Positions 29,618 through 38,457 of a stretch of DNA of 64,000 bases are shown one piece after another. Both the position numbers and the translations under genes were made by a program. Location of the stretch: positions 1,612,001 to 1,676,000 of the forward strand of contig OY762510.1 of NCBI GenBank assembly GCA_963665935.1, in the 5' to 3' direction. The stretch's first letter is position 1. Every line of letters starts with the position of its first letter. This stretch comes from Syntrophus sp963665935 (GTDB lineage: Bacteria; Desulfobacterota; Syntrophia; Syntrophales; Syntrophaceae). Under the pieces are notes generated by a model. The model ran no database searches. It worked only from the letters and a program-made list of their open reading frames with translations, and had not been told where the DNA came from.

Positions 29618-30220
29618 ATGAAGGCAATAAAAATAAAGATGGCTATTTTGGGGGCGATCCTGCTTGTGGCGGGAGTGTTTTCTCCGGCGCATGCAGACAT
29701 CTTGGAACTCAACTTTACCATGTGGATCGACCATAATGATGTGCTCACCCTCGACGGCGCCGCCGGGACGGCTCAGTGGTATTATAAGGGCTCTTATTCT
29801 CCCGTTGGACTCTGGAGTGGACGTACTCTGGCGACCCAGCTGCCGACAACGATTGAGGTCACCAGTAACGGCACTCTTTTGAATACCTATGACTGGAAGC
29901 AATGGACCGTTATGCCGACCATTGGCACACCTGCTTATTCCTCGATCCTTTCGATTTCAGAACTCTCCCTTCTGGCAGGGGCGACGATCAATTCCGTTAC
30001 CGACTCGATAATCCAGGCCAGGAACTCGATGACTTTCGGCGGCAGCGGTACGACCGTGACGATCGAATGCTATGACTGGGCTGGCGGTGCCGATTGGTAT
30101 GAAGCGAAGGTTGCCTTCGACTATACACCCGCTGCGCCGGTGCCTGTACCCGCAGCCGTCTTTCTCTTTGCGCCGGGACTGGCCGGCCTCTTCGCGCTGA
30201 GGAGAAGATTGGCAAAATAG
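29618..30220 (+). CDS. Exported VPxPA-CTERM (PEP-CTERM-like) protein
   Basis: Secreted protein of 200 residues of unknown function. A signal peptide (KMAILGAILLVAGVF, cleavage near AHA-D) precedes a beta-rich, Ser/Thr/Gly-rich body with no domain I recognise. The C-terminus has the tripartite sorting signal of the PEP-CTERM/exosortase class: VPVPAAVFLFAPGLAGLFAL followed by a basic RRRLAK tail. Such proteins are processed by an exosortase and are often linked to extracellular polysaccharide or biofilm matrix. AAGGAGGGA precedes the ATG. A terminator follows at 30262. Confidence 0.8.
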   Translation: MKAIKIKMAILGAILLVAGVFSPAHADILELNFTMWIDHNDVLTLDGAAGTAQWYYKGSYSPVGLWSGRTLATQLPTTIEVTSNGTLLNTYDWKQWTVMPTIGTPAYSSILSISELSLLAGATINSVTDSIIQARNSMTFGGSGTTVTIECYDWAGGADWYEAKVAFDYTPAAPVPVPAAVFLFAPGLAGLFALRRRLAK

Positions 30221-30261
30221 GTTGAAATACAGACTCCTTTATTTCTTGTGCTGAAATCATG

Positions 30262-30305
30262 AAGGGGGCAGGATCGTAAGATTCCTGCCCCCTTTCCTAT
30301 TTTAT
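30262..30305 (+). terminator. Rho-independent terminator
   Basis: GGGGGCAGG and CCTGCCCCC flank an 11-nt loop, followed by TTTCCTATTTT. It ends the VPxPA-CTERM gene at 30220. Confidence 0.75.
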
Positions 30306-30420
30306 TCCAATTCCAGATCAATGATGATATCAAGACGGCAGGACAGAGCCGGCGCAGGCGGGATGAATTCCTGCGTCAAGGATCAGATCAAAAAGCAAAG
30401 CGGAAAGCGCTTTGAAACCA
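30305..30420. repeat. Intergenic repeat family, copy A
   Basis: Begins CCAATTCCAGATCAATGATG and carries the core AAGACGGCAGGACAGAGCCG followed by GCGCAGG. The same arrangement occurs at 41995-42130 and 58754-58866. It lies just before the antiporter-like gene. Confidence 0.6.
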
Positions 30421-30430
30421 GGAACGGGGA

Positions 30431-31786
30431 ATGACTGTGGGAAAAGGGAAGGGATCTGGAAAGACCGTTGGTATTTGTTTCCTGATCTTTCTATTATCTC
30501 TGATTGTCACACCGGTAAATGCCGCTGGAGGAGGCGTACAAGCCGATTTTCCTCTCTGGAGTGGGATCTTTTTCGTGGGGCTCCTCTGCTGCATCGCTGT
30601 CATCCCCCTCCTGAATGCTGAGTGGTGGGTAAGGAATTTCGGCTATGTGTCCCTTCTTTTGACCATTCCGGCCGCCGTTATTGTTGCAACTCGGGATTGG
30701 CTTTTCCTTGTTCACGTGATCCGTGAATATCTTTCCTTTATTCTTCTCCTCGGTTCTCTCTTTGTCATTGCGGGAGGCATTGTGATCCGTGTCGACATCC
30801 GTGGGACGCCGGCGATCAACAGCCTCTTCCTTCTGATCGGCGCCGTTTTTGCGAGCCTGATCGGAACGACCGGAGCCAGCATGGTCCTTCTCCGGCCCCT
30901 GATCCGGTCCAATAAATGGAGGAAGAAGGTCGTCCATATCTATATCTTTTTTATCTTTCTCGTCTCGAATATCGGCGGGCTTTTGACTCCTTTGGGCGAC
31001 CCTCCCCTGTTTCTCGGGTTTCTGCGGGGCGTTCCCTTTTTCTGGACCTTGAGGCTTCTGCCGATCTGGTGCGTGACCGTCGCCATCCTTCTTGCTCTTT
31101 TCTTCCTGCTGGATTCTTATTTTGTGAAAAAAGAAGATCCGGAAAAATTTTTGAGGACATCCGAGATTTGCCCGGAGAAAAAGCTGGAGATCAAGGGAAA
31201 GATCAACTTCCTTTTTCTTCTCATGATCCTCTGTTCCCTCTTTATCCGTCCCCTTTTCCGGGAGGGGGTCATGATCCTGGCAACGGCCCTTTCCCTTTAT
31301 TTCACCCACAGATCCCTGCGGGAAGAGAATGTCTTTTCCTTCGCTCCGATTCTTGAAGTGGCGATTCTCTTCGCCGCGATCTTTGTCACCATGGCGCCCG
31401 TCCTTTCCCTGCTTCAGTCAAAGGGTAGCGACCTTGGCGTGGTTCAGCCCTGGCAGTTTTTCTGGGTATCCGGGTCCCTCTCCAGTTTCCTGGACAACGC
31501 CCCCACCTATCTCGTTTTCATGAGCATTGCCCAGAGCGTTGCTCATACGGCGGGCATCATGGAAGGGCTGGTTGCGGGTGTGCCTCAGACCCTGCTGGCG
31601 GCTATTTCCGTGGGATGTGTCTTTATGGGGGCAAACTCTTACATTGGAAACGGACCGAATTTCATGGTCAAGGCCATCTGCGAGGAGAATGGAGTAAAAA
31701 TGCCCTCTTTTTTCGGGTACATGGCCTGGTCCGTCGGGATATTGATTCCCCTCTTTTTTCTCGTCACGATGGTCTTTTTTCGATAG
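30431..31786 (+). CDS. Sodium:proton antiporter / ion transporter superfamily protein
   Basis: Polytopic membrane protein of 451 residues with about eleven to twelve hydrophobic segments, consistent with the ion-transporter (NhaD/citrate-transporter) superfamily. Supporting segments are LIGTTGASMVLLRPLIRSN, SNIGGLLTPLGDPPLFLGFL and SSFLDNAPTYLVF, plus GANSYIGNGPNFMVKAI near the C-terminus, which are typical of NhaD-like sodium:proton antiporters. Its role is probably Na+/H+ exchange, relevant where a sodium-pumping decarboxylase is encoded nearby, but anion transport cannot be excluded. It converges with the universal stress gene 10 bp away. Confidence 0.82.
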   Translation: MTVGKGKGSGKTVGICFLIFLLSLIVTPVNAAGGGVQADFPLWSGIFFVGLLCCIAVIPLLNAEWWVRNFGYVSLLLTIPAAVIVATRDWLFLVHVIREYLSFILLLGSLFVIAGGIVIRVDIRGTPAINSLFLLIGAVFASLIGTTGASMVLLRPLIRSNKWRKKVVHIYIFFIFLVSNIGGLLTPLGDPPLFLGFLRGVPFFWTLRLLPIWCVTVAILLALFFLLDSYFVKKEDPEKFLRTSEICPEKKLEIKGKINFLFLLMILCSLFIRPLFREGVMILATALSLYFTHRSLREENVFSFAPILEVAILFAAIFVTMAPVLSLLQSKGSDLGVVQPWQFFWVSGSLSSFLDNAPTYLVFMSIAQSVAHTAGIMEGLVAGVPQTLLAAISVGCVFMGANSYIGNGPNFMVKAICEENGVKMPSFFGYMAWSVGILIPLFFLVTMVFFR

Positions 31787-31795
31787 GACTTTTCA

Positions 31796-32644
31796 TCAGT
31801 GGAAGATGAACATGGGTATGGAGCCGTCCCGGACCATGTTTTTAATGGAATTCCCCAGGATATAATCGGACAGTTCATTACTTCCGCTGGTGCCGATGAC
31901 CAGCAGGGTTTTCTGAAGGGCTTCCATCTCTTTGGCTGTTTTATAGATGATCTCCCGGGGTTTGCCCGCCCGGACTTTTTTCTTTATCGTCAATCCGTGG
32001 GCTTGTAGATAGCGGTCGGCCTTTTCCAGGATTCTTTCCCCTTCGCCAAGGTCATGGTTTACGTTCAATAGTGTGACTTCCCGGGAAAAATTCAAACGGT
32101 CATTCACGCCGGCAAATGCCTTCAGGGCATTGTTGGATTTCAGGTTGCCGTCATAAGCCATCAGGATGTCCATTTCGGCGGGAAGCTCTTCATCCGTAAC
32201 GGCGATCAGCGGGCACCTGCCGTGGCTGATGACCTTTTCAAAGGTGTCATCGGGCTCTTCCGTGGTTTCGAAATGGAAATAGGTTCTTATGCCCAGGATG
32301 AGGAGATCCGCCAATTCCGATTCCCGGATGATCTCTTTGGCCGGAGTGCCGTACCTTATGATCTTTTCTGCTTTCACGCCCTGGCTTTTGCATTGCGCCT
32401 CGAACCTGTCCAGTAGGTTCTCAAAGATCATTCTTGATTCATTGACCTTTTCGTCGATCAGCTTTTCTGCAAAATAGAAAGCCCCGATGTTCGCTCCAGC
32501 AGAGTGTCTTTCGATTCCAAAGGTGTCAACAACGCACATCCCCGCGAGTGTTGCCCCGCTGTTCTTCGCCAGGGCGATTCCGAAAGCAACGGCGCGCTGT
32601 CCGAAGCTCGACCCGTCCATACCGACCAGGATTCTTAAACTCAT
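31796..32644 (-). CDS. Universal stress protein, tandem UspA domains
   Basis: Protein of 282 residues made of two UspA folds (about 1-145 and 155-282). The N-terminal half starts LRILVGMDGSSFGQRAVAFG. The second half ends with the ATP-binding-type GTSGSNELSDYILGNSIKNM and a terminal strand IPMFIFH. Usp proteins respond to stress or energy state; the specific role is unknown. It is transcribed toward the antiporter-like gene and follows the cold-shock terminator. Confidence 0.9.
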   Translation of the reverse strand: MSLRILVGMDGSSFGQRAVAFGIALAKNSGATLAGMCVVDTFGIERHSAGANIGAFYFAEKLIDEKVNESRMIFENLLDRFEAQCKSQGVKAEKIIRYGTPAKEIIRESELADLLILGIRTYFHFETTEEPDDTFEKVISHGRCPLIAVTDEELPAEMDILMAYDGNLKSNNALKAFAGVNDRLNFSREVTLLNVNHDLGEGERILEKADRYLQAHGLTIKKKVRAGKPREIIYKTAKEMEALQKTLLVIGTSGSNELSDYILGNSIKNMVRDGSIPMFIFH

Positions 32645-32703
32645 TTTTACCTCAAGAGGTTGCTAAGAAGTATAAGCCATTGCCAATCAGATGATCCAGA
32701 CAA

Positions 32704-32749
32704 CGAAAAAAGCACTCCCAGAGCCGGCGGCTCTACCATGGAGTGCTTC
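32704..32749 (-). terminator. Terminator of the cold-shock gene
   Basis: On the minus strand AGCACTCC and GGAGTGCT pair, with an inner GAGCCGCCGGCTC palindrome, followed by TTTTTTCG. It lies about 30 bp after the stop of the 32781-32981 gene. Confidence 0.8.
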
Positions 32750-32780
32750 TTCAGTTCTTACCAATGGGGTAATTAGGAAT

Positions 32781-32981
32781 TTAGATGGGTTTTACGTTTA
32801 CTGCAGCCGGCCCTTTTTGACCTGTCTGTACTTCGAAACTGACACGCTGCCCCTCGTACAGGGTTTTAAAACCGCTGCTTTGAATGGCACTGTAATGAAC
32901 GAATACGTCACCGCCCTCATCCTTTTCAATGAAGCCGAATCCCTTTTGTTCATTGAACCATTTTACTTTCCCTTCCGGCAT
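32781..32981 (-). CDS. Cold-shock domain protein (CspA family)
   Basis: Single cold-shock domain of 66 residues, the usual length, binding single-stranded RNA or DNA. RNP1 is KGFGFIEKD and RNP2 is DVFVHYSAI. The opening MPEGKVKWFNEQKGFGF is typical. A promoter at 33170-33198 implies a long leader of about 180 nt, as in cold-inducible csp genes, and a strong terminator follows. Confidence 0.96.
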   Translation of the reverse strand: MPEGKVKWFNEQKGFGFIEKDEGGDVFVHYSAIQSSGFKTLYEGQRVSFEVQTGQKGPAAVNVKPI

Positions 32982-33169
32982 CGCTTCTCTCTTCCTTTCT
33001 CAATTTTTTTCCGTTGGACCGGCACTCTGAAAGAAAAAAAACCACCAAGACCTGAAAGGGCATGGCGGCTAACCTTTGCACTTCAAAATGTCTCAAGCCA
33101 ACTTACTGTATTTACCATACACGGGAACAAGCTCCCAGCTTCCCGAGCGTATAGTTAAAATTTCCGGTA

Positions 33170-33198
33170 TTTTTATTATGAACCCTCAGGAAAGTCAA
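33170..33198 (-). promoter_or_regulatory. Probable promoter of the cold-shock gene
   Basis: On the minus strand TTGACT (33198-33193) and TAAAAA (33175-33170) are 17 bp apart. The resulting leader of about 180 nt before ATG 32981 fits the long structured leaders of cspA-type genes. The remaining 33199-33515 contains no gene I can support. Confidence 0.5.
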
Positions 33199-33515
33199 GG
33201 GGTATTTCCCAAGTATTTTTTTTAAAGTAAGCAATTATCCGGACTGATTTGCCTCTAACTTCAGTTGGTTAGCACGGTCCATCCCCTTAAAGAGGCCAAA
33301 GCCTTAAAATAGCTGTGAAATAGTTATCTGCTTTTTCGGGCCGGTTTTAAAATTCAATGGAAAAAAATTCATTCAGGGAGCCCTTCATGGAACCGCTGAT
33401 GACAAGAGCTCCCAGGCAAATTTATGCTTTACAATTTCCAAGGATAGCGATTAAATACGAAATCCTCAGCATTTATGCACTTTTAAAATCATGATCTACG
33501 GCAGAGGGAGGTTTC

Positions 33516-34505
33516 ATGGAAGGAAAGAAGAATTCGGAATCACAGTATGACGTGGTGATTGTCGGCGGCGGACCGGCAGGGCTGACTGCGGGACTGTACG
33601 CATCTCGGGGCGGTTTGAAAACCCTTCTCCTGGAAGGAGAATCGTCCATCAGTCAGATCACGGTAACCGATCTGGTGGAGAATTATCCGGGATTTCCTGA
33701 AGGGATCAACGGCTATGATCTTGTTGAGCGCTTTAAAACGCAAGCCCATCAGTTCGGATTGACGATCGTGACGGATGATGTCAAGGCCGTTCGCAGAGAA
33801 CAACAGGGCACCGGTGCGGAAGGGGGCTGGATTGTTCAGGGAAATCGGGAAAACTATCCGACGTTGGCCGTTATCCTGGCTACCGGGGCCAACTGGCGTC
33901 ACCTGGGGGTTCCGGGTGAAGAGGCTTTTGCCGGGAAAGGCGTCTCCTATTGCGCCACCTGCGACGGTCCCTTTTATCGGGACAGGGAAGTCGTCGTGGT
34001 GGGTGGCGGAGACACGGCGGTTCAAGAGGCGCTCTTCCTTACGCGATTTGCCCGGAAGGTGACGATCGTCCATCGCCGGGACCGCCTGCGGGCGACGCCT
34101 GTTCTGCAAGAGAAGGTCCTTTCCCATGAGCGGATCGGGTTTGCCTGGGATTCCGTCGTCGAGGAGATTCAGGGGGAGGCCTTTGTGGAAGGCGTGAAGA
34201 TCCGTAATCTCAAGAATCCGGACCTGTCGCGGGTTATTCCGGCGGATGGGGCTTTTGTCTTTGTAGGGTTGACCCCCAATACGGAATTTATCCGGGATGT
34301 GGTGGATTGTGATGAAAACGGCTACATCCTTGCCGACAGCGCCATGAGGACCTCGGCAAGCGGAATCTTTGCCTGCGGGGACTGCATATCCAAACTTCTG
34401 CGACAGGTCGTAACGGCCTGCGGAGATGCCGCGACAGCGGCCTTTTCGGCTCAGCTCCTTGTGGAAGACCTGAAAGGGGATGCTTACTCGGGAAGAGGGA
34501 TCTGA
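33516..34505 (+). CDS. trxB: Thioredoxin-disulfide reductase
   Basis: Low-molecular-weight thioredoxin reductase of 329 residues. The FAD fold begins VVIVGGGPAGLTAGLYASRGG, the redox-active pair is C146-A-T-C149 in SYCATCDGPF, the NADPH fold is VVVVGGGDTAVQEA, and the C-terminal FAD motif is GIFACGDC. It reduces thioredoxin with NADPH. GGGAGG precedes the ATG. lgt starts 2 bp after its stop, so the two are likely co-transcribed. Confidence 0.94.
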   Translation: MEGKKNSESQYDVVIVGGGPAGLTAGLYASRGGLKTLLLEGESSISQITVTDLVENYPGFPEGINGYDLVERFKTQAHQFGLTIVTDDVKAVRREQQGTGAEGGWIVQGNRENYPTLAVILATGANWRHLGVPGEEAFAGKGVSYCATCDGPFYRDREVVVVGGGDTAVQEALFLTRFARKVTIVHRRDRLRATPVLQEKVLSHERIGFAWDSVVEEIQGEAFVEGVKIRNLKNPDLSRVIPADGAFVFVGLTPNTEFIRDVVDCDENGYILADSAMRTSASGIFACGDCISKLLRQVVTACGDAATAAFSAQLLVEDLKGDAYSGRGI

Positions 34506-34507
34506 TC

Positions 34508-35353
34508 ATGGACTCGTTTTTTATCCTCTGGCAGCACATTCCCGAACATCTCCGTCCGGATCTTTTCTCGATCGGATCCTTCCAGGTCCGTTATTACAGC
34601 CTGATGTACCTTGTGGCCTTTTCTCTGACCTATGTGCTGGTCATGTACCGGGTCAAGAAGGAAGACTATTCCTTCTCCAGGGAAACCATTCAGGATCTCT
34701 TGCTCTGGCTCATTCTTGGGTTGATCGTCGGCGCGCGGTTGGGTTATGCCTTGTTCTACAATTTCAGCTATTATCTGAGTCATCCCCTGGAGGTAATCCT
34801 GCCTTTTGAATTCTCCGGGGGAATCCGATTTGTGGGCATCAGCGGGATGTCCTATCATGGCGGGGCAATCGGCGTACTTCTGGCTGCCTTCTTCTTCTGC
34901 CGAAAGAAGGGGATTTCCTTCTGGAAAATGGTCGAGCTTTTTTCTCCCGCTGTACCCCTGGGCTATACCTTCGGCCGGATCGGAAATTTCATCAATGGTG
35001 AACTCTACGGACGGGTGACAACGGTTCCCTGGGGGATGTATTTCCCCCTGGACTCCCTCCATCAGCTTCGTCATCCCTCTCAACTTTACGAAGCCCTCTT
35101 TGAGGGCCTTGTCCTTTTTGTTCTCCTCTGGAGTCTCCGCAGACGGAGTCCCTTTGACGGATTTCTCTTTGCGGCCTATCTCTTCGGTTATGGGTTTGTC
35201 CGGTTTTTCATCGAATATTTCCGCGAACCGGATAGCCAGCTGGGGCTGATCTGGGGCGGGATCTTCAGTATGGGACAGGCGCTCTGCCTGCTCATGATGG
35301 CTGCAAGCGTACTGGTTTATTTCCTCTGCAAAGCGAAAAAGGAAAGGGTCTAG
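34508..35353 (+). CDS. lgt: Prolipoprotein diacylglyceryl transferase
   Basis: Inner-membrane enzyme of 281 residues with about seven transmembrane segments that attaches diacylglycerol to the lipobox cysteine of prolipoproteins. Signature segments are GARLGYALFYN, SGMSYHGGAIG and the strongly conserved GRIGNFINGELYGR, then RHPSQLYEA. It follows trxB by 2 bp. A probable client in the window is the MsrA-MsrB lipoprotein. Confidence 0.96.
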   Translation: MDSFFILWQHIPEHLRPDLFSIGSFQVRYYSLMYLVAFSLTYVLVMYRVKKEDYSFSRETIQDLLLWLILGLIVGARLGYALFYNFSYYLSHPLEVILPFEFSGGIRFVGISGMSYHGGAIGVLLAAFFFCRKKGISFWKMVELFSPAVPLGYTFGRIGNFINGELYGRVTTVPWGMYFPLDSLHQLRHPSQLYEALFEGLVLFVLLWSLRRRSPFDGFLFAAYLFGYGFVRFFIEYFREPDSQLGLIWGGIFSMGQALCLLMMAASVLVYFLCKAKKERV

Positions 35354-35389
35354 GGACTGAAACTGATAAATAAGGGTGGAGGACGGAAA

Positions 35390-36727
35390 ATGAGCAGACG
35401 GGTTGTGATTATCGGCGGCGGTGCAGGGGGTCCGTCAACGGCGGCAGAGGCCGGCCGGCGGGACCCTTCGATGTCCATTTCCATGATTGAACAGGGTGAA
35501 TACGTTTCCTACGCGGCCTGCCCGATGCCCTATTACATCGGCGATGTGATCAAGGACGAAAGCAGGTTGATCGCGAGGACGCCGGAGAAGTTCCGGGAAG
35601 GCGGCGTCGATGTCCGGACCGGTGTGCAGGCTGAAGGGGTGGATCTGGGAAAGCAGGTGGTGACCCTTGCCGGTGGGGAGACGCTTCCCTTTGACGTTCT
35701 CGTCCTGGCAACGGGAACCCGTCCGATTTTACCGGGCATCCCCGGGGAAGACCTGGAGGGTGTTTTTACCCTGAAACAGTTGCCCGATGCCATAGGCATC
35801 AAGAAATATCTTCGGGAGATTAAGTGCCGGAAGGCCATCATCGTCGGGGCCGGGTTTATCGGCATGGAGATGTGTGAAGCCTTCGCGGAAGCCGGTGTCG
35901 AGACCACCATGGTCAATATGGGAAAGATGCCTGTCCCCCGGTGGGACCCCGAGTTGGGACAGTTGATTCTGGAATCGCTGAAAACTCACCGGATTAATCT
36001 TCTGGCAGAAACGAAAAGCCTGGCGATTGAAAAGGGCGGAGCGTGCAATCTCCGGTTGGTCACCAATAGCGGCCACTTCGAGGCGGATTTAATCCTGCTG
36101 GCCATCGGCGTTCGACCCAGTGTAGGCCTGGCCGGCGAGATGGGGCTGGCCCTCGGGCGAACCGGGGCCATCTCTGTGGATCTGTCGCAGAGGACCTCCC
36201 ATCCCGCTGTTTATGCCGTGGGCGATTGCTGTGAAGTCTTTCATCGGGTCAGTAAACAGTGGACGCATGTCCCGCTGGGGGATATCGCCAACAAACAGGG
36301 GCGGGTCGCGGGACAGAATCTCGCGGGTGTCCCCGCGATCTTTCCGGGTATCGTCGGCGCGCAGGCCTTCAAACTCTTTAATCTGGAGATCGCCGCAACG
36401 GGACTGGACGAACGGGAGGCGATTGCGGCCGGCTATTCTCCAATCAGTTCCCTGATCTGGGGAGATGTGGCGCCCCTTGCCCTGCCGGGAGAGACCAGAC
36501 TGGGCCTGAAACTCATTGCCGACAAAGCCACGGGCCTTCTTCTCGGTGCACAGGCAGTGGGCCCCCAGGGGGCGGTCAGCCGGATCAATACCCTGTCCGC
36601 TGCCCTCTGGTCGGGATTGCCCGTTGAAGAAGTCGGTTACCTGGATTTGGCCTATGCGCCGCCCTTCAGTCGTGCCTGGGATCTGATCCACATTGTCGCC
36701 CAGGATCTTATAAAAAAAATAGGATAG
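35390..36727 (+). CDS. CoA-disulfide-reductase-like FAD/NAD(P) oxidoreductase
   Basis: Pyridine-nucleotide-disulfide oxidoreductase of 445 residues. The FAD fold begins VVIIGGGAGGPSTAAEA, a single redox cysteine C44 sits in YVSYAACPMPYYIG as in CoA-disulfide reductases and NADH oxidases, the NAD(P) fold is AIIVGAGFIGMEMCEAFAEAG, the second FAD motif is VYAVGDC, and there is a C-terminal dimerisation domain. Likely roles are low-molecular-weight disulfide reduction or oxygen/peroxide defence; the exact substrate is undetermined. It follows lgt by 36 bp on the same strand. Confidence 0.88.
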   Translation: MSRRVVIIGGGAGGPSTAAEAGRRDPSMSISMIEQGEYVSYAACPMPYYIGDVIKDESRLIARTPEKFREGGVDVRTGVQAEGVDLGKQVVTLAGGETLPFDVLVLATGTRPILPGIPGEDLEGVFTLKQLPDAIGIKKYLREIKCRKAIIVGAGFIGMEMCEAFAEAGVETTMVNMGKMPVPRWDPELGQLILESLKTHRINLLAETKSLAIEKGGACNLRLVTNSGHFEADLILLAIGVRPSVGLAGEMGLALGRTGAISVDLSQRTSHPAVYAVGDCCEVFHRVSKQWTHVPLGDIANKQGRVAGQNLAGVPAIFPGIVGAQAFKLFNLEIAATGLDEREAIAAGYSPISSLIWGDVAPLALPGETRLGLKLIADKATGLLLGAQAVGPQGAVSRINTLSAALWSGLPVEEVGYLDLAYAPPFSRAWDLIHIVAQDLIKKIG

Positions 36728-37032
36728 GAACGGATCCTCGCCGGAACTGCATCCTGAGGAAAACGCTTCTTTAATTTCTGCTGAATTCGGTATTCGTATA
36801 AATTTATTGGTAAGGAAGAATTACGGGCAGCAGCGGGAAAAATCAGGCTCTCTTCTAAGGAGGTTTGAAAGCGGCAGTGGCCAAATTGGTATAAGTTTGT
36901 ATTGACAATCCGGTGCTCTTGGTGTACGTCACGCACGCTGCATGGGGTATTTTTCAAGAGCAACGGGCGGTTGATGGTGTCTTGTTTAATGTCTTTTAAT
37001 TTCATTAGTTAGCAGAGAGGAGGTAAGGCTTC
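36728..37032. other. Leader of decarboxylase copy 2
   Basis: About 300 bp without a gene. It includes TTGACA near 36903, but no well-spaced -10 hexamer is certain. AGAGGAGGTAAGG at about 37015-37027 is the ribosome-binding region of the gamma gene. It shares no similarity with the region upstream of copy 1. Confidence 0.4.
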
Positions 37033-37173
37033 ATGGAGATGGACAATTTCACTTTTGGCGTCACGATGCTGGTCTGCGGGATGGGAGGAACCCTTCTGAC
37101 CCTGTGGATCATGAGCTTGGTGATGGGCTTAATGGGGAAGATTTTCCCGTACAAGCCGGAAGAGGAGGACTAA
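37033..37173 (+). CDS. Sodium-pump decarboxylase gamma-like subunit, copy 2
   Basis: Membrane peptide of 46 residues identical to the 27040 copy except residue 2 (Glu for Gln). It has a single hydrophobic helix and a KPEEED tail. DNA identity with copy 1 starts within codon 2, while the upstream sequence is unrelated, which marks the left edge of the duplicated block. Confidence 0.75.
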   Translation: MEMDNFTFGVTMLVCGMGGTLLTLWIMSLVMGLMGKIFPYKPEEED

Positions 37174-37176
37174 GGG

Positions 37177-38337
37177 ATGGCCGAAGCAATTACTAGTGGA
37201 TTGATGGGACTTACTGTCGGATTTGTGCAACTTGGCGTTGAATGGCGCAATGTGATCATGATTTTTGTCGGCTGCGTTTTCCTCTGGCTGGGGATCAAAA
37301 AGGACTGCGAGCCGCTCTTGTTGGTGCCCATCGGTTTCGGGTGCATCATCGTCAATGTTCCCTTTGCCGATGTCATGAATGTCGGAAAAGAACCGGGTTT
37401 CATCCGGGTGCTGTATGATGCCGGGATCAGCTCAGAGCTGTTTCCCCTGCTGATCTTTGTTGGGATCGGGGCTATGACGGATTTCGGTCCGGTTCTGGCG
37501 CAGCCGTCAACCTTCCTGCTGGGGGCAGCCGGACAGTGCGGGATTTTTATCACCCTGCTGGCGGCCCTGGCGTTGGGCTTCCCCAAACTGGAGGCAGTAA
37601 CGATCGGGATCATCGGGGCCTGTGATGGACCGACGGTGATTTACGTCGCCTCGAAATACGCCCCGCAGCTGCTGGGGGCGGTTTCCGTGGCGGCCTATTC
37701 CTACATGTCGCTGGTTCCGATTCTGCAGCCGCCCATCATGAGGGCAATGACGACGAAGAAGGAACGGATGACGGTTATGAAATCCCAGGCCAAGCCGGTT
37801 TCTAAGATGACGAAGCTCCTCTTCCCCGTGGTGGTCACCGTCCTGGGCGGCTTGATTGCCCCGAAAGGGTTGCCTCTGCTGGCGACGATCATGTTGGGGA
37901 ACCTGATGCGGGAATCGGGTTGTGTGAGCCGCCTGACCTCGGCTGCCGAGAATGAGATTTCCAACGTGGTCACCCTCTTCCTGGGACTGGCCATCGGGGC
38001 GACGATGTCCGGCGCCGCGTTCATCAGACCGCAAACCCTGATCGTTCTGGCTCTAGGGCTGATTGCCATCTGTCTGGACACCGTTTTCGGCATCCTCTTC
38101 GGGAAGGTGATGTACGTCTTGACGGGCGGGAAGGTCAATCCTCTGATCGGCGCCGCGGGTATTTCGGCATTCCCCATGGCGGCCCGGGTCGTCCAGAAGG
38201 AAGGTCAGAAGTGGAACAAGAAGAACTTCCTGCTCATGCATGCGATGGGCGCCAATGCCGGCGGACAGGTTGGTTCGGTCATCGCTGCGGCGGTCATGCT
38301 TTCCGTGCTGGCGGGAATGGGCATTCTTCCGGTTTAG
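37177..38337 (+). CDS. Na+-translocating decarboxylase beta subunit, copy 2
   Basis: OadB/GcdB-type beta subunit of 386 residues, the near-exact duplicate of 27184-28344 displaced by 9993 bp. By eye the coding sequences differ at three bases: codon 5 (Thr for Ile) and two silent changes near the 3' end. It has the same conserved GACDGPT and GNLMRESGC motifs, so both copies look functional. No alpha or biotin-carrier subunit adjoins it. Confidence 0.94.
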   Translation: MAEAITSGLMGLTVGFVQLGVEWRNVIMIFVGCVFLWLGIKKDCEPLLLVPIGFGCIIVNVPFADVMNVGKEPGFIRVLYDAGISSELFPLLIFVGIGAMTDFGPVLAQPSTFLLGAAGQCGIFITLLAALALGFPKLEAVTIGIIGACDGPTVIYVASKYAPQLLGAVSVAAYSYMSLVPILQPPIMRAMTTKKERMTVMKSQAKPVSKMTKLLFPVVVTVLGGLIAPKGLPLLATIMLGNLMRESGCVSRLTSAAENEISNVVTLFLGLAIGATMSGAAFIRPQTLIVLALGLIAICLDTVFGILFGKVMYVLTGGKVNPLIGAAGISAFPMAARVVQKEGQKWNKKNFLLMHAMGANAGGQVGSVIAAAVMLSVLAGMGILPV

Positions 38338-38376
38338 TGGCAAGTGACACAGCCTATTTTTCCATAACATAAGGAG

Positions 38377-38432
38377 AAAGAGGGCAAAGGTCAGAAATTC
38401 TCGAGTGGAATGACACGATCTTTGCCCTCTTT
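38377..38432 (+). terminator. Hairpin between beta copy 2 and terC copy 2
   Basis: AAAGAGGGCAAAG (38377-38389) and CTTTGCCCTCTTT (38420-38432) are perfect 13-bp complements, followed by GATTTAAAG. It may partly terminate transcription or protect the upstream message, so that beta and terC levels differ. The corresponding spacer in copy 1 keeps only a decayed version. Confidence 0.55.
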
Positions 38433-38457
38433 GATTTAAAGAAAAGGAGAGACAACC

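Noticed and set aside
33250..33296. tRNA-like D-arm sequence (CTTCAGTTGGTTAGC) within a small inverted repeat
   Set aside because: No T-arm GTTCRA motif, anticodon stem or matching acceptor stem could be built around it.
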